The notes below the pieces were generated by a model. It made no database searches. It was not told the DNA's origin and saw only the letters and a program-made list of their open reading frames with translations. The translations under genes and the position numbers were made by a program. Positions 42,614 to 56,055 of a stretch of DNA of 64,000 bases are shown here, piece after piece; positions within the stretch are counted from its first letter, which is position 1, and each line of letters begins with the position of its first letter. The stretch comes from Capniomyces stellatus (taxonomy: Eukaryota > Kickxellomycota > Harpellomycetes > Harpellales > Legeriomycetaceae). The stretch covers positions 115,100 to 179,099 of the forward strand of contig LUVW01000029.1 in NCBI GenBank assembly GCA_001661515.1, given 5' to 3'.

Positions 42614-43495
42614 TTACTCTGAAGTTTCTAGCAGCTGGCTAATATCAAAGACATCCACTTTGAACTTGAAGCTCCCGGTAAAGTTGAGCTTAAGGTTTCT
42701 GAAAATAAAATATATAGAGCCATTTTGTGTTATCCCATTAACAGTTCTTGGGCCCTCCAGCGCCAGTCTTGGTATAGATGTAAAGCGTGCGTCTATTTCT
42801 GTCATCCCATCCGACGCAACTAAACTTATTTGCGCAATTGTATGATCGGAGGTTAGATCAGTCAAATAGATGTCACTAAAATTTATAAACCCAATGGCGT
42901 TTTTGTTAAATCACATACATACATTTAAGCAATATTATAATGGAAAACTCTAACAATGTATATTCGTTGTGTTTATTCCCTTAGTAGTAGCAGTAGTAGT
43001 AGTAGTGTAAGCTATTGGTGTTTATCTCACTTACTTTCCATCAGCGTCTTTGGTTGATAAGATACAGGTTACCTCGTCGATATATGTATCGACGTACTTT
43101 ATATCATCCACATTTAAAATCTCGACGCTGTATCTATTTTAGTTTATATTCACATATTTATAAAGAACGGTTTATATTCTAGCTGAATATATACGACCTT
43201 TTGGATATAAGATGCCATTATAACACAGCTCAATTATGGCTTGATCTTTTGGCACCCTCAAACCAAGCTATTGGACTTTACGCAAACTATTGGCTTATCA
43301 GGTAACCTTCAAGTGTTTCTTTTAAAAGCTAATAACACATATATTTAATTGTGCGTATCTGTGCTTTGTTGCCTCAAGCTCAAAGCTTTTAATGCACATT
43401 GTTTTTTATTTGTGTTTATTTATAACTGCGTTTGCACTAATCCAGTACCTTGGATTCTCAGAGAAACCATAATGCAAAAAGGAGCTATCGGCCAT
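42614..43495 (-). CDS. Small protein with velvet-like C-terminal pattern (uncertain)
   Basis: Two exons are well supported: 43133-43035 (YSVEILNVDDIKYVDTYI...KDADGN) and 42875-42614 (DIYLTDLTSDH...LLETSE), joined through a GTAAGT donor and TTTAG acceptor. A first exon 43495-43449 (MADSSFLHYGFSENP, donor AAG|GTACTG) fits the phase and would give 135 residues, but is a guess. The order ISLVASDG ... LEGPRTVNGI ... GSIYFIFRNLKLNFTGSFKFKVDVFDI resembles the C-terminal half of fungal velvet domains (an F.F.dL.v...G.frl.f.l.. pattern). Velvet proteins are transcriptional regulators of development. Similarity is by pattern only. Confidence 0.5.
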
Positions 43496-45347
43496 ACTCA
43501 ATCGGCTTGTGTCTGCGTGTATGTGTGTTTTTCGAGCTATATGTTTCAGGCCTGGCGTCTTTTAACACTGGCTTGCCTTTTAGTATAAATAGGAATAGTT
43601 AAGAAGAAATAATTCTTTGAATTTTCCATTTTAAAACTTGTGAAAGGGGGGTTTGGCTAAAAGCTTTAAATAAACAACATGCCAGTCTATTTAGAAAATG
43701 ACTTCATATTGAGCAATACTTGTAAAAACTAATTCTCTGGAAAACTATGCTGTTTGCAGATACCATACTGCGTATCTAAAAAAAAATGTAAATTGATGAA
43801 CATAACTAAGCAATCTAGTACTGTGTCATATGGTTAAACCCATTAGTCTCGTAAACGCCAGTAGCCAGGCTAGCTATTGGTTTACACTAATTCCTTTATT
43901 GTTGTTGATACCAATGCTCAATTCAATCTCAATCATGTTTTTTTTTTACATTTTTTTATTGTAGATTTTGTTTTTATTGTTAACTCTGCGAGGTGCTTTT
44001 AAAGTCAGGTTTTCTCAACTTTTTAGTTTGATAAGCAGTGACGATTGGCCAACAATCACTTAGTTTGCCTCTGAAGTTTTTTTTGGATCGTATTTTAACT
44101 CTTAATTTGGATTTTACAAATAAATGAAAAACTAAGAGCTTAATCGTGCAGCACCAACCACAGCTCATATATGCTACACATTAAAAAATAATAATAAAAC
44201 AGTTGAATTCTGTCACAGCAATCTTAACGTCGGCTTTAGATTAAACTTCAAGTTTTTGTCTATATACGTTTAATACAAATCCCGAGCACCAACAAAAAAA
44301 AAAACAAGCTTCAAATATTAATTTCTCAAGAACATTAACAGTGTTGTTTTCTAGTACACAATGCATAGCTTTACAGCAAACGACATTTTATTTACTGAAA
44401 AGTTTAAGATTAAAATCAAATCACCTGTTATACACCAACAAGGAAATCAATCAATATCACAGCTTTCCCCACCTATTAGTATAATGACACTAACATAACA
44501 TATTAGACTCAAAGTTAATCTCCCTCCCCAGTAACCTTAAAATTTAAATCAAAAATGAAAATAACTCAAAAAGTTCTGGTGGGTGTTTTATAGTCGAGTC
44601 ATAGCGCTATCAGTTGCGCCCTTCAACATACTAGTGTTGTTATCTTGGACACCCTTTTTTTGAATTTGGACACCACCTTCTTATCCGAGATGTAATATTT
44701 TGAAGTTTTGAGCTTTTGTAGCTTGTAATTTATTATAAATAACGCATTCATTATTTTCAAGACAGAATATGGGTTTATGTAATTGGTTTAGTATACCACA
44801 TTATATTATCGATGCACACAAATACAAATACAAATCAAAAGCGTTTGTATAATAGAATAGCAGCCCCGAAAGACTTGTTGTGGTTGATGCCTATTATTTC
44901 TGGGATTATACCGACTTTACGCTTGTCTTTTTTTCTAAAATAAAGAGTATGTGGTTATAAATAGACAAAGTAAATTCACCTTATTTACTGAGCTTATCGT
45001 CTTGCTAAACCAATGTATAGTGAGAAATACTAGAGCTGAGTAAGAAAATAGCCTAAAGAAGTGCCATCCGAATGCTCAAAATCCTTGAGTTGAGCACCGG
45101 TCAAGTTTTTTGGAGAAATTCATTATTGATACAAAAATTAAAACTTGAATTGCTCAATTTTTAATTAATTTTGTTATTTTCCTGTGATATTTTTTTACAA
45201 TCGGGTGTTTTCATTGCTGAAAAAACAGTTTTGCCTCGAGGAATCCACGGAATGAAAAAAGAGCGCCAGCTTCATTAGAGCTGGCTCACTCGTTTAAGTG
45301 CTAATTTATTCTGTTCACAACCACAAACGTAGCTCTTGAACCTTACA

Positions 45348-45598
45348 CAATGTGCATTTTGCTCTGTCGAGTCGAGGAAGTCGAATTGAACACCAAACAT
45401 CTAAATGTACGCATTTCAAATCTCAACGCCAATTTTTTCTCTAATGAGCTTTGTATCACCACCTTAAATTTTGTAACACCCTGAGCTAGCCAAATTGGCA
45501 AATAGCCGCACTTACACCAGTTTTTTGTGAATTTTCTCGTTCTTTGATAGCAAATCTAGCTCTTTGTATAAAGACAACAATCTTTTTGACATCTCCAT
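45348..45598 (-). CDS. Candidate short coiled-coil protein
   Basis: The minus-strand ATG at 45598 opens MEMSKRLLSLYKELDLLSKNEKIHKKL, an amphipathic helix, ending at a strong donor GT|GTAAGTG (45516). A second piece after an ATTTAG acceptor (from 45399) is open for about 17 more codons to a stop or another GTAAGG donor. About 45-50 residues. Not recognised; could be chance. Confidence 0.3.
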
Positions 45599-46946
45599 CG
45601 TTATATTCAAACTACGCCTAGAACATCTTGCTTAGCTATACACTCTTCGTAGACCTCAATTGGGTTTATACGTGTCAGCTTGAGTCTGTAACATTGATAC
45701 ATTCACTAACAATACCAAACATACGTGATATACAATCCGTTATTTTTTTTTAAAAAACGTACGCTTTGTTTTATTCTATTTTTTTTTTTTATATTTTTTG
45801 CGCAAAACAACTTTTGATTTGAGTTTCCTTTATTGGTATTTTGTTAAAAAATCCGAGGGAAACTCCCGCAAAAAGCTCAGTGATTTGATCCAGCTCTAAT
45901 GAGACCGATTTTATTGCTCTACCGCGTAATTCCCTGGATGCAAAGCTGCCTGTTCATAAAAGAAAACCTCACCATTTTAAATAATACTATTGAAATATTC
46001 CAAAATAGATTGCAATTTCAATAAATCAAGCTAAAACTAATATATCAGTTATGAATACCTTCAAAAAAAAAAAACCCCTCCACCGATTCGAATTAATAAG
46101 TATACTCGGTGAAATTGAAAACCTATAATATACTCAGAAACAAGATTTAAAGGACAAAAAAAAAAGGCAAAAGTAAAACAATGGGTAAGTGATTAATGCT
46201 TACCTCACCCCTAGCCAAAGAGGATGTGTTATGACGCAATAGCCCAAAACAAACCAAAAAAAGTTAGAATAATGACAAGAGAAACTAAAAGAAAGTCGAT
46301 AAACCTCTGATCAGGAATTTGGTGCTGAGATGGGTACTACGAGATAAACAAACGCTGGAACTAAATTTGGTGACGTTTGGTAAACAAGGAGCTTCGCTAG
46401 ACCAGTGGTTTAGTCGATTTAGGAAATGTTTTTAATTAATAACATTAGATTCCCAAAGAACAAAAAAAGTAAAAGAATATTAGCCGAAGCGAGGACTTGA
46501 TAAATAAAAAGGTTTAAATTAGGAGTTTCAAGCCGTGCGGATTTTATTTATTCACTACTACGAAAAAATTGTGCAGGTACACATATGTTCAGTTGTACTT
46601 TAGGGAAAGCCTAATATTGTGATTTTGGAAAAGGGTTACATCCATCTAAAGGGGGTTTGGAAACACATCAGTGTCACTTGTTCAAAATACAATTTCTTTT
46701 GTTAGAGCACTTTTAAAGCCAAGAAGGGGGGAAAGCGCTCATACAGTATTGACAGTATTAATCAAAAACTCATCCACAGGGTATCAGTATTTGAGGAGAT
46801 GAGGTGGCATTTTACACTAAAAGGTTCTACATTAATTACCTATCCAAGTTCTCTATGTATGCATCGTAAAGGTTAAATGCACTGCTATAATAAACGTATT
46901 TTGAGTTTCTGTGACATTTAATAAATACAGAAATAAATATAAAAAT

Positions 46947-47023
46947 AACCCGTAATTAGAATAACAACCCACGATTGGAAGAGCAACCCGTAATTAGAAA
47001 AAATGATCCACACCTGGAAAATA
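46947..47023. repeat. Degenerate 19-bp tandem repeat
   Basis: Four diverged units beginning AACCC(G/A)..ATTRGAA, e.g. AACCCGTAATTAGAATAAC, AACCCACGATTGGAAGAGC, then AACCCGTAATTAGAAAAAA and a fourth more diverged unit. Confidence 0.7.
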
Positions 47024-47682
47024 AAACAGTTGCTATTTTCTGTATTATTAATTTGCAAATATTAATACTTGCTTTAAAATTTATTTGTCAATATATATTA
47101 CTATAATTCATAATTCACAGTTAAAATAAACTCTGCTTTCTGAGCTAATAGAGGCAAAGGCGTTTAATCCCCCCCCTTCACAGTCACTGTGCTAGAGCAA
47201 CACCAATAGACACGTTGTTAATCAGGCGTGTTTAGCTAACGAGGTTATTAGTTCTGTTTATTTAAAATCAGCAAAAAGTAAAAAAAAACGATATAAAGCG
47301 CTCTTAAATTATACAAGCAATGTCTGTAAAGTAGAAAATCTTCATGATTTTTGGTAAAACGTAAACATTAGGATCTTATTCACGTCAAATGTATATTTAG
47401 CTTATTTGAGAAATAAAATGTGGTTTATTGATTAAATATACACTCAGCCAATCCTTGATATTCAATAAAACATCATAGCGGCAGGCTGCCATCGATTGAG
47501 ATTTGATGGGTTGAATGTACTTTTTACCTTTTATTGATTGTACTATTAATGTTCACATCTTTGGTTAAACATAGGTCAATATTAATTTAATTGCATTGGT
47601 GTAATTTATGTTAGTATAACCAACCTTTCACAACTTACCTTTAGTTGTGCACTTTTCCTCTTTTTTTTTCGCCATTTATCCT

Positions 47683-47770
47683 TTTCACCCCTTATATCTT
47701 TTCACCCCTTATATCTTTTTCGCCTCTTATATCTTTTTCGCCTCTTATATCTTTTCACCTTTTCACCTTT
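47683..47770. repeat. 17-18 bp tandem repeat (CTTTTCACCCCTTATAT)
   Basis: About five units of CTTTT(T)C(A/G)CC(C/T)CTTATAT in two subtypes (CACCCC and CGCCTC), in a gene-poor region. Confidence 0.85.
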
Positions 47771-48950
47771 CATCTGAAACAAATAGCTATTTAACATCTT
47801 CACTACCTCTTACGGTTCGAGTTAATTCTATTAGGTCATTTGAGCCTTTTTTTTTGTTTAGAAAAAACCCCCCAAACAACCAAGCGTCAAATCAGCACTT
47901 GGCAATTGATGCAATTCAACGTAAACAGGAACTAAAAGTTTTGATCGTTTTCTTTTCATTTCTGTGAGCCATGTTTTAACTTAATACTAGTAATCTACAG
48001 GTATTTATATTGTAAGACTGTGGCTTTAATACTCGAATCCCAGAAAAAACATCTGGTCTAGGTTGAAGCTTATATTTAAAGCTTAGAAACGGATAAGTTG
48101 TATGTCTGATATTGATATATATATATATATATACTTTGGGACATTTCATTTGAAGGTAAAAAGGCAATACTTTACCATTTGCTAAAATGAACCCACGTAG
48201 CTTATATTGCAGTTATTGGATTAGGACAAGCAATTCCCTTCTTTATTGCACTAAACCAGAGTAGCTTTAGTTTGGATACCATTTATACAAGTAGAAATGA
48301 AATATGCAACATTATCGAGATAGCGCATTGTCAGGATTTATTCTAAACGATACAAACAAATACCCGTACATGGTATTATAAAAGCGACTAGGCCTTTAGC
48401 ATAACGGAGTATAAACAGCTACACATTTTTCGTTTAAAAAGAAAAAAAATCCTGATTTTTTTGCAACCATGCATCACAGTTAAAAGCTTCCGAATAGGCT
48501 GAATATACTCGATATTCTAGTGATGGCTACAGGTAGACTCGTGTACCTTACTGAGTCGTGGTTAGAATGTATCACATTTGCAAAAAAAAAAAAAAAAAAA
48601 AAAAGCAATTTTGTAACCGAATATCAGCTTTAAAAATCAAATCAGAGTTTGGATATAATGTACTATATATCACGTTTTTTTAAAGAAAAGAAAATAAAAG
48701 AGTCTAGAAGGGTGCACACTTGCATTTTTTTTTTTGATACATTATTAAACTTTGTTTTTTTACGTCACCAGTAAAGTGACTCTTTTAAAAAGCATTATCT
48801 GAATCTTTTGGGGTTTCAGGGTGTATTTACCCGTTTTTTGATTTGATTTGGTTTGATTTTTTTGTCTTTCTCTTTGACTACAAGAATTGATGGTTGATCA
48901 TTCTATTGATAATCAACTGACCGAAACATAAAATAACAAAACACATAAAG

Positions 48951-50700
48951 ATGCTGGAGCGCGAAACACCAACAGCGATCAGTAATGATGATAGTATATT
49001 TGTGTTAAAGCCTCAAACACAGCAAATGTTTAACACCGAAATAAAGCTGACTGAGGAGGAAAGAGTCTTGTATGCCCAAAGCCTGAAAAAAATTGACTTT
49101 AGAACTTTGCCAATCCTAATAACGCTGCTGGTAGGGTCTCTAATGGATAGAGGAACAATTGGAGTTGCTTTGGTAAATGGGCTAAGGAAAAACCTAAACT
49201 TAACGGTATCCGAAGAGGCGAGTGTCACGGCGGTGTTTTATGCATTCTACATTGCATTAGAAGGTACTAAAAGTCTGCTCCGTATATATACCAATAACAG
49301 TGCTGCTATTTTTTCAAATAAATGAATTGCAAGATAACAGAGCAGTTTTATATCACACTTGAATATTTAACACAAAAAAAAAACAGTGTACTAATCGGTG
49401 CGCTGATGTACACACACAAATTTAGTCCCTTGCAACATTATTTTAAAAAAGTTTAAGCCCCACATATGGTTCTCTATGATTGCCTCACTTTGGTCGGTTT
49501 CTTGTATTCTCCAAGCAGCTGCAACCAACGCCACACAAATAATCTTAATCCGGGGTGTTCTGGGGATCCTTGAGTCTGGGTTTATCCCAGGGGTCGTAGC
49601 ATACTTTTCGTACTGGTATACGCGTAACGAAGTTGGATTTCGTATGTCGCTATTCTTTACCGCAATCCCGATTTCCTGCATCATAAATGGTCCATTTGCC
49701 GCCCTTCTAGCCGGTATTAAAGTAACTGAAACTCAATATACGCGATATAACGTTACTTGGTGTACGAAAAAGTGTAAATCTTTAACCTGATAACGTTTGA
49801 TTTATATCTTCAACTACCAAAATTACAAATTAGACACCGCTAGAGCCATACCAGATGATTTTTATAGCGGAAGGCAGCGTCACTTTGTTGTTTGGAATTG
49901 TGGCGTATTTTTTGATAGTGGACTATCCTGAAAATGCCAATTTTCTCACAGAAAGTCAAAAAGAAATTGTTATAAAGCAGCTGGCTTCAGACCAAGGATT
50001 GGCATCTAAAGCAGAACTAAGTATCAGACATGCCATTGAGCTTATGATGGACTGGAGGATTTGGGTATATGCGGTTATTATGTTTGGAATAATTAGCGCG
50101 TTGACAACTATTGGGATATTTGGCCCACTATTAATTGTTGGAATTGGACATGAAAAAATAACAGCCACATATTTATCAAGCATACCAATGCTAGTGGGGT
50201 TGGTAGGAATAATCGTATCTGCCCTGTTTTTAAACAGGGTATACTATCACGTACGGATAGCTGTGCTTTTACTAGTGACAATGATAGGGTTTTCAGGAAC
50301 GATTTACGGCACCAACCCAAAATTCAGATTGTCGATGTTCTGTATATCAGCGCTTGGTGTTGTTCCAGCACTTCCCATCACCCTGTCCTGGATGTCTGCA
50401 AACCAGGGAGGTATTGCGAAGCAGTTGATAGCATCAGCAGTAGTTGTGTCGGTGGGAAATATTGGCGGGGCTACTGTGCCGTTTATGTTTACGAGCAATT
50501 TGGCGCCTAGATACACATTGGGACTTTATTTTAATTTGTTTGTCGTTTCCTTCAGCGCCTTTCTGACACTTTTGATGGCGTATAGCTTATATCGTGCCAA
50601 CAACAAAAAAAATAGGCACCAAAGAGATGTCTCTCATTTGAACGAAATAGAACAAGTGGAGCTTTACAACTACCACCCGCGGTTTAGATACAGACTTTGA
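48951..50700 (+). CDS. MFS transporter, anion:cation symporter / allantoate permease (Dal5) type
   Basis: Plasma-membrane carrier; relatives import allantoate, nicotinic acid, pantothenate and similar anions. Three exons: 48951-49263, 49426-49721, 49834-50700; phases consistent, 491 residues, about 12 hydrophobic segments. Family landmarks: LRKIDFRTLPILITLLVGSLMDRG-like opening (KKIDFRTLPILITLLVG), EVPCNIILKKFKPHIWF after the first join, RGVLGILESGFIPGVVAYFSYWYTRNEVGFR, and MIFIAEGSVTLLFGIVAYFLIVDYPENANFL. Between exons 2 and 3 the loop usually containing a conserved Trp (WRW) reads TPLEPYQMIF, so it is shortened or divergent. Substrate cannot be assigned. Confidence 0.88.
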
Positions 50701-50887
50701 ATCCAACTGCGTTTTATTTTTTTTATTTTTTTTTTGTTGAAATTGCGTTTGATTTTAGTTGTATTTTGGATGTTTAATAAATGTAAAGGAGAAACAGACA
50801 AGTAAAACACACAATTCTAGTTAAAAAAATGGAAGAGGGCATTTAGTTCAACATTAATTGTTTTTTTGGGTATGTTTGGATCATAAT

Positions 50888-52787
50888 TCAAGTTATGAAT
50901 TCAATCTGGTTTCTTTCAAATAGGCAAACAAGCTTGTTGTGGTCCTGAATGCAGTTTACTAGTTTATTCTCCAGCTTTGTATTGTCTTGGCGATAGAAAT
51001 CGTTGTCAAGGACAAGCGCTTCTAAAGACTCTTCCAATTGAATACACCTTGTACATATTTTGGCTTTAGGTTTTAAAGAAGAAGGAGTTTTCAGCTCTGT
51101 TTTTAGAGATAATGGCGGTTTGGGTACCATCGGCACACTAGGAACCTCAAAATCGTAAAATTGGGGAGACTTTTCTAAAAAGGGAAAAGTATGCGTTTTT
51201 AGCTCAGGCGATCCAGTAGGGGTAAAGGCAGAGTTCAGTGTGGAGAAGCTGTCGTTTTTTAGGTGGTGGGTGTTGATGAATTTCGACAACGAAAGGTTGG
51301 CTTTTTTTATCAGTTCGATTAAGCAGCTTGAAAACCCATACATGCTATTTGAACCGCTGTTGTTTAGGTGGCCTGTTGCAGGCCGGCTCTTGGGCTTAAG
51401 ATCTGTGCCGCGACTAGAAGAGTACATGTATGCGTTGCTGTCTTCTGGTGTCGACGATAGAATTTTGGATACTATAGTTATATAATTGGGAGTTGATTGT
51501 TAGTCTACGTAAATAAATTATTAAAATGGCCAATACTCAAAACAAATGGCAACAACAACAGGCCAAACGCTAATATTTAGCAAACACAAACACAAACACA
51601 AAAGTAAAAGTAAAAAGTGAATATAAAAGTAAAAAATAAATACAAAAGTAAAAAGTAAATACAAAAGTAAAAAGTAAATATAAAAGTAAAAAAATAAAAC
51701 AGATAAAACAAAACGGCATGGAACTTACTTGCTTGTATCTGTCTCTTCAGCAGCTGGATTTCGTTCAAGCCCGCATCGTTCAGCTTGAATCTTGAACCCT
51801 CAGTAGTAGATGCTGTTTTGGGCACGCGACTACCATTCCTCAGCAGTGATTGTATTTTCATTTTCAATGCTTTATTTTCGTCAGCCAGGCCTTTCTTTTC
51901 TCTAGCAGACAAAACATATACAAAAAGCACTTGGCCAGTTAGTTTGTCTCATTCAAATAACAGAGCCAAGAGCAAGGTTCACCCCTTTACTTCAAGTATG
52001 ATACGCGTTTCTGGTACGTTATTCTGTCTTACATTTTGTACGAGTTGATCTGGTCTTTCAGCCTCTTCTCTCTAATCAGCAGCAGTCTATTCTCGTTTTT
52101 TATCACACTGTTTGTTTTCATTTGGCTTGAGATTTCTGTGCACAAATTCCTGTTGATTTTTTCTAAATCATCAATAAGCGAAATCTGTGTTTTTAGCTGG
52201 TTTTGTGTGCTTTTGATTTTTCTATCCAATCCGATCAAGTTGCTTTTTATTTTCTTTTTGTTTGAGTTCTCGGCTTCAACATTACAAGGTACTCCAAAAG
52301 ACCCTGGAAACATATCCATATCTTCTACATTGTCATAAACATTTAAAAACGCGTTTCTAATTTGCGATCCAGGTAAGGTTCGGGAGCCTGTGTTTCTAAA
52401 ACCTGTGCTTTTCTCGCCATTTGCTTTGTGTTCACTCTGTTCAATCGCCTTTTTTCTCTGGCTCTCCTGTCTTTCAATATTCAGTCTACGCAATTGGCTG
52501 TTGAAATCACTTTGTTGCTTTTCAATCTCCTTTTTGTTAAAATGAAGTAACGTTCTTTCCATTTTCTCTTTTTCTATGCTCGCCCAGCTTGGAATTCTCG
52601 TTGGTTTTTCTATAAATCTCTTTGAGGCAACGCTTGGACTGTTTGCTGATACCAGCATGTTGCTTGCACCATAACATCTGTTACTCTTGGCGTTGCCATT
52701 CCCGTTGCCACTCGTGTTGTTGCTGTCATAGTTGGTACCTGTATACAAAGCCCTGCCATTTAAATCGCTTTTGGACTCTTCAAACAT
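50888..52787 (-). CDS. Coiled-coil protein of unknown function
   Basis: Three exons in reading order: 52787-52033, 51901-51729, 51471-50888; phases 2 and 1 match, 503 residues. The N-terminus is Ser/Asn/Gly rich, then there are predicted coiled coils: EIEKQQSDFNSQLRRLNIER, a long segment around LDRKIKSTQNQLKTQISLIDDLEKINRNL, EKKGLADENKALKMKIQSLL, and a final QLEESLEALVLDNDFYRQDN. A Cys pair, ICTRCIQLEE, precedes the last coil. The layout resembles spindle-pole, kinetochore or septation proteins, but no specific family is recognised. Convergent with the MFS gene (187 bp). Intron 2 contains a repeat of AAAAGTAAAAAGTAAATAC units. Confidence 0.75.
51592..51700. repeat. 18-19 bp AAAAGTAAAAAGTAAATAC tandem repeat in an intron
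   Basis: Four to five A-rich units inside intron 2 of the coiled-coil gene; related in composition to the AAAAGT array at 4.1 kb. Confidence 0.8.
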
Positions 52788-55700
52788 TCTAATGTACTAC
52801 GCTATACAACTCTATATCACTTCCTCACTCTGTTACTTATTGGTTTATGCAAAAATATTCTGGTTTATTTTTATTTTTTTATCTTGGGTAGAATTTTAGA
52901 AACGGGTCTAAAGAATCTGCAAAGGGATAGTTTATTTGTGTTGGGTTTGAACGTGGTGTAGGGATTGCTGCTGATACTGATACCTACACTGGTGTTGATA
53001 TCGATATCCGGTGTTACTCTAGTCTATTACCAGTGTTAATAAATATATCTATAGATAGTAGTACTTGTATTCGGTTTTACAATAGGGGATAATATTATAA
53101 TTGCTAAATGGGAGATATGGGTCGAAGCAACCTTTTATTGTTTCTATTAATACATTTTTGTATTTTGCTTTTTAAAATTGTAACCAAGAAAAAAACACAT
53201 TAGTGAAACGGGTATGTTGGGTAAATAGATTAACTTGCACTTTACTTAGATTTACTAGCGTTTTAGTCTAATTGCCAATTGCTAATTTGTTTTGTTTCCT
53301 ATTCAAATCAGCTTAGGCTATAAAGATTTAATTTCACACAAAAAAAAATACCCCCCCCCAGGTTAGATTGATAAATTAATTTATGTAAACATTGGCTTTT
53401 GTTAATAGCCAATCGTTCTAGTGACCTGAGCTAGCCTTTTAAACATTGCTCAGCACTTTGGTTTATTATAAAAATCAATTGCGATTAATGGTTAGGAAAT
53501 GTGTTTTGTGATTATCGAGGTGATGTTTTTTTGTTGATATTGTTTCTTCTTCTGTTTCTGTTTATTTACTTGTTTATGTACTTGCCTGTCTATTTGTTAG
53601 CACGACTTTTATATGTTTACGTTTTGGCGTGCTCTGATAAAGTAGAAACTATAACAGAAAAACCACAGCTATTTACAATGCATTTAATTGGAGGCTAGCT
53701 AACACAACAAAGTATTACATAATTTTTATTATTTGACATTGACGTTGATAAAATACAGTTTATTCCAAGTTGTAAATCACAAAGTTTTTTTTTCTATACT
53801 AAATTACAAAAACAAATCATCAGTATCTAAATAAACTCTCATCTATCTTTATAAAAACATAGCAATTTTGTACGGATTTAACCACTGCAATCTGGCCTTG
53901 AAAAGTTAAAAACCCCATCTCCCGTAGAGCATTAAAACCTTTTACCAAACCTAACTAACAGAACCATCATAAAAAGCCCCCACTTTCCAAACATCAAACC
54001 AATGAGCCCAAACGGTATTTAGAATCATCAGCACGGAGTATGTCCGAGATGATATTATATACTTAAAACCAGTGTTTCAATAGCCTAAACCACGATTACA
54101 CAAGCAAATTGCTGCACTCCAGAATAAAGTTCAATTAATTTAATTCTGAACTATGCCAGAACTTTAATTCCATTGCCATTGATAAGACGGACAAACCTTA
54201 AACACCATTGGAGTATAATGTTTACCTTGGAGCAAAAATGCTGGTGGTGATACTGCTCTGTAGATTAGGACTTTAAACAAGCTATATACACATTTCTACA
54301 TATACACATATATCGACCCCCCCTCCCCCCCTTATCACTGTTGTTGCTGAATGCTGCTGCATCTATTTTTGCAAGTAAGCAATAAAGTGCCGACCATGTT
54401 ATCAATCTAAACAGCACCAATTTCTAAAAATAAAAATGGTACATGCTATCCCCTGTTTTGTCAAAAATAAAAATAAAAATAAGGCAGACAAAATATCCAT
54501 GCCTTGTGCAGAATCAAACTAAATGGTGCAACTGCTAAACAGATCGAAATCCAACGACCACATCGTCTATACAAGCTCCTAAATGTAGCAAGACAAAGCA
54601 GCTGAATTTAACACAAACCACTCAAGACATCTATGTTTTATCCTAGCTGTTTAAGCTGTATTTATTAAGTCCTGCTCGCATAACACATCCACATCAGTGC
54701 TGGTTAGTTATCAGTTTATATGTATCGAGATATGGAAAAGATAATGTATTATCCAAGGGTGGTTACTCTGGAGACAAAAAAAAACAAAAAACGATACGAA
54801 TAGATGGATGCATAAGCCCGAAAAGAAAAAAATAGCGAATCTCAAAACTAGACGCGCTTGTCTTGGTTTTGATAATACGCAGACAGCATATAAATAGAAT
54901 ATGGATTTCGAATGTAGCTTGGTATTACCAATAAGTGCAAGTGATATTACAAAATCTAATCAGGGTTTTATGCCCACCAACTCTTAAAAAAGCTTCTTAA
55001 ACGAAACTCGCATTACTAATGATTTAATTTACACTTACAAAGCCCGTGTAATTGATTTAGAAGCTTCTCGGGTTATCCAGACAAATGTGGAAATAAATTC
55101 AACGTTAAAAGCAAAGATATACAAAATCCATAACATAATATCAGTAAAAGCAAAAAAAAAAAAAAAAAAAAAAAAANTAAAAGCAAAAAAAAAAAAAAAA
55201 TACAAGAGTGGTTGAGGCGGAAAATGAACAAAACCAAAGTAAAAAACAACGTAAACAAAAAGTAAACAAAAAAAAATACGCCAAACTCAAAACTTGGATT
55301 GTCATAGTATCAAACAGCCAACATGACGTATCTTTAGAACACCGCAGCTGGGAATACACATAGGGGTAAGATTAATAATATGAGTAAAGGAATAAAGTGG
55401 AGAAGGATGTATTTTAAAACAGAGTCTTTAAACCAAAAGTAAAGCAGCGTGTTTGAATCAAATAGCGATGGTTAGTAGGCTCAATTCTAAAATAAAAAAT
55501 ATATACGCATATATCAGCGCTCAATGGAATCCAAGGCAGTACAAATGAACTTTAAAGCTACTGAATGGCAATTGCAGAGTATGCACCCAAGCAGTGCTAC
55601 TTGGAATACGTAAAATGCTGCCTTGCCTTGGTTTTCTTTTTTTTCTTTTTAGGTTATAAACCTATTCTGGTAAGCATATTTAATAATACTTGAACTTGAT

Positions 55701-56055
55701 ACATATTTAGTCCAGACAAAGGCGTTTTAAATGGCTACACGCAAACACAAAACATGGCATCAAGCGTGGTTTTACTGATTTATCCATTTCGATTTAGTGT
55801 TTATTATCAAGTACCGTTTTGGCCCAACAATGAGGACAGCGGCAGTGTTAATGCAGAGCTACCATTGTGGTAATAGTAAACATATTTAAACAGTTGTAAA
55901 AAATAGATAAAGTATGCTAGCTAAGCGCACAATTTAGCCAAATAAAAGCTAGTTCGAACCAATACCCACGTACTATGCTCAAAAAGGAATGTTTATCATC
56001 AGTCGTAGACATTGGATTCAGAGTGCACTTGACTTAACCCGAGCCACCAAGGATC
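52788..56055. other. Gene-poor region, 3.3 kb
   Basis: AT-rich, upstream of the coiled-coil gene and downstream of the GST-kappa-like pair. The ORF at 53501-53698 is hydrophobic and unsupported. Long A-runs at 55150-55200 include one N at 55177. No gene identified. Confidence 0.5.

Larger units (their letters stand above)
43496..48950. other. Gene-poor region, 5.4 kb
   Basis: AT-rich, many homopolymers (A-run at 48581-48604). Possible fragments: a small minus-strand two-exon ORF at 45365-45598, an isolated start ATGG|GTAAGT at 46182 (plus), and an open plus-strand stretch at about 46310-46435 reading PLIRNLVLRWVLRDKQTLEL. None could be completed. Two degenerate tandem repeats are listed separately. 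Confidence 0.45.

Noticed and set aside
43116..43133. A 20-base GT...AG intron joining VVYIQLEYKPFFIN to YSVEILN
   Set aside because: It would fit the phase but is far below any intron length seen in this window; the alternative first exon at 43449-43495 fits without it.
55930..55960. Possible tRNA T-arm (AGTTCGAACC)
   Set aside because: No five-base T-stem, acceptor stem or anticodon arm could be paired around it. I found no convincing tRNA or rRNA in the window.
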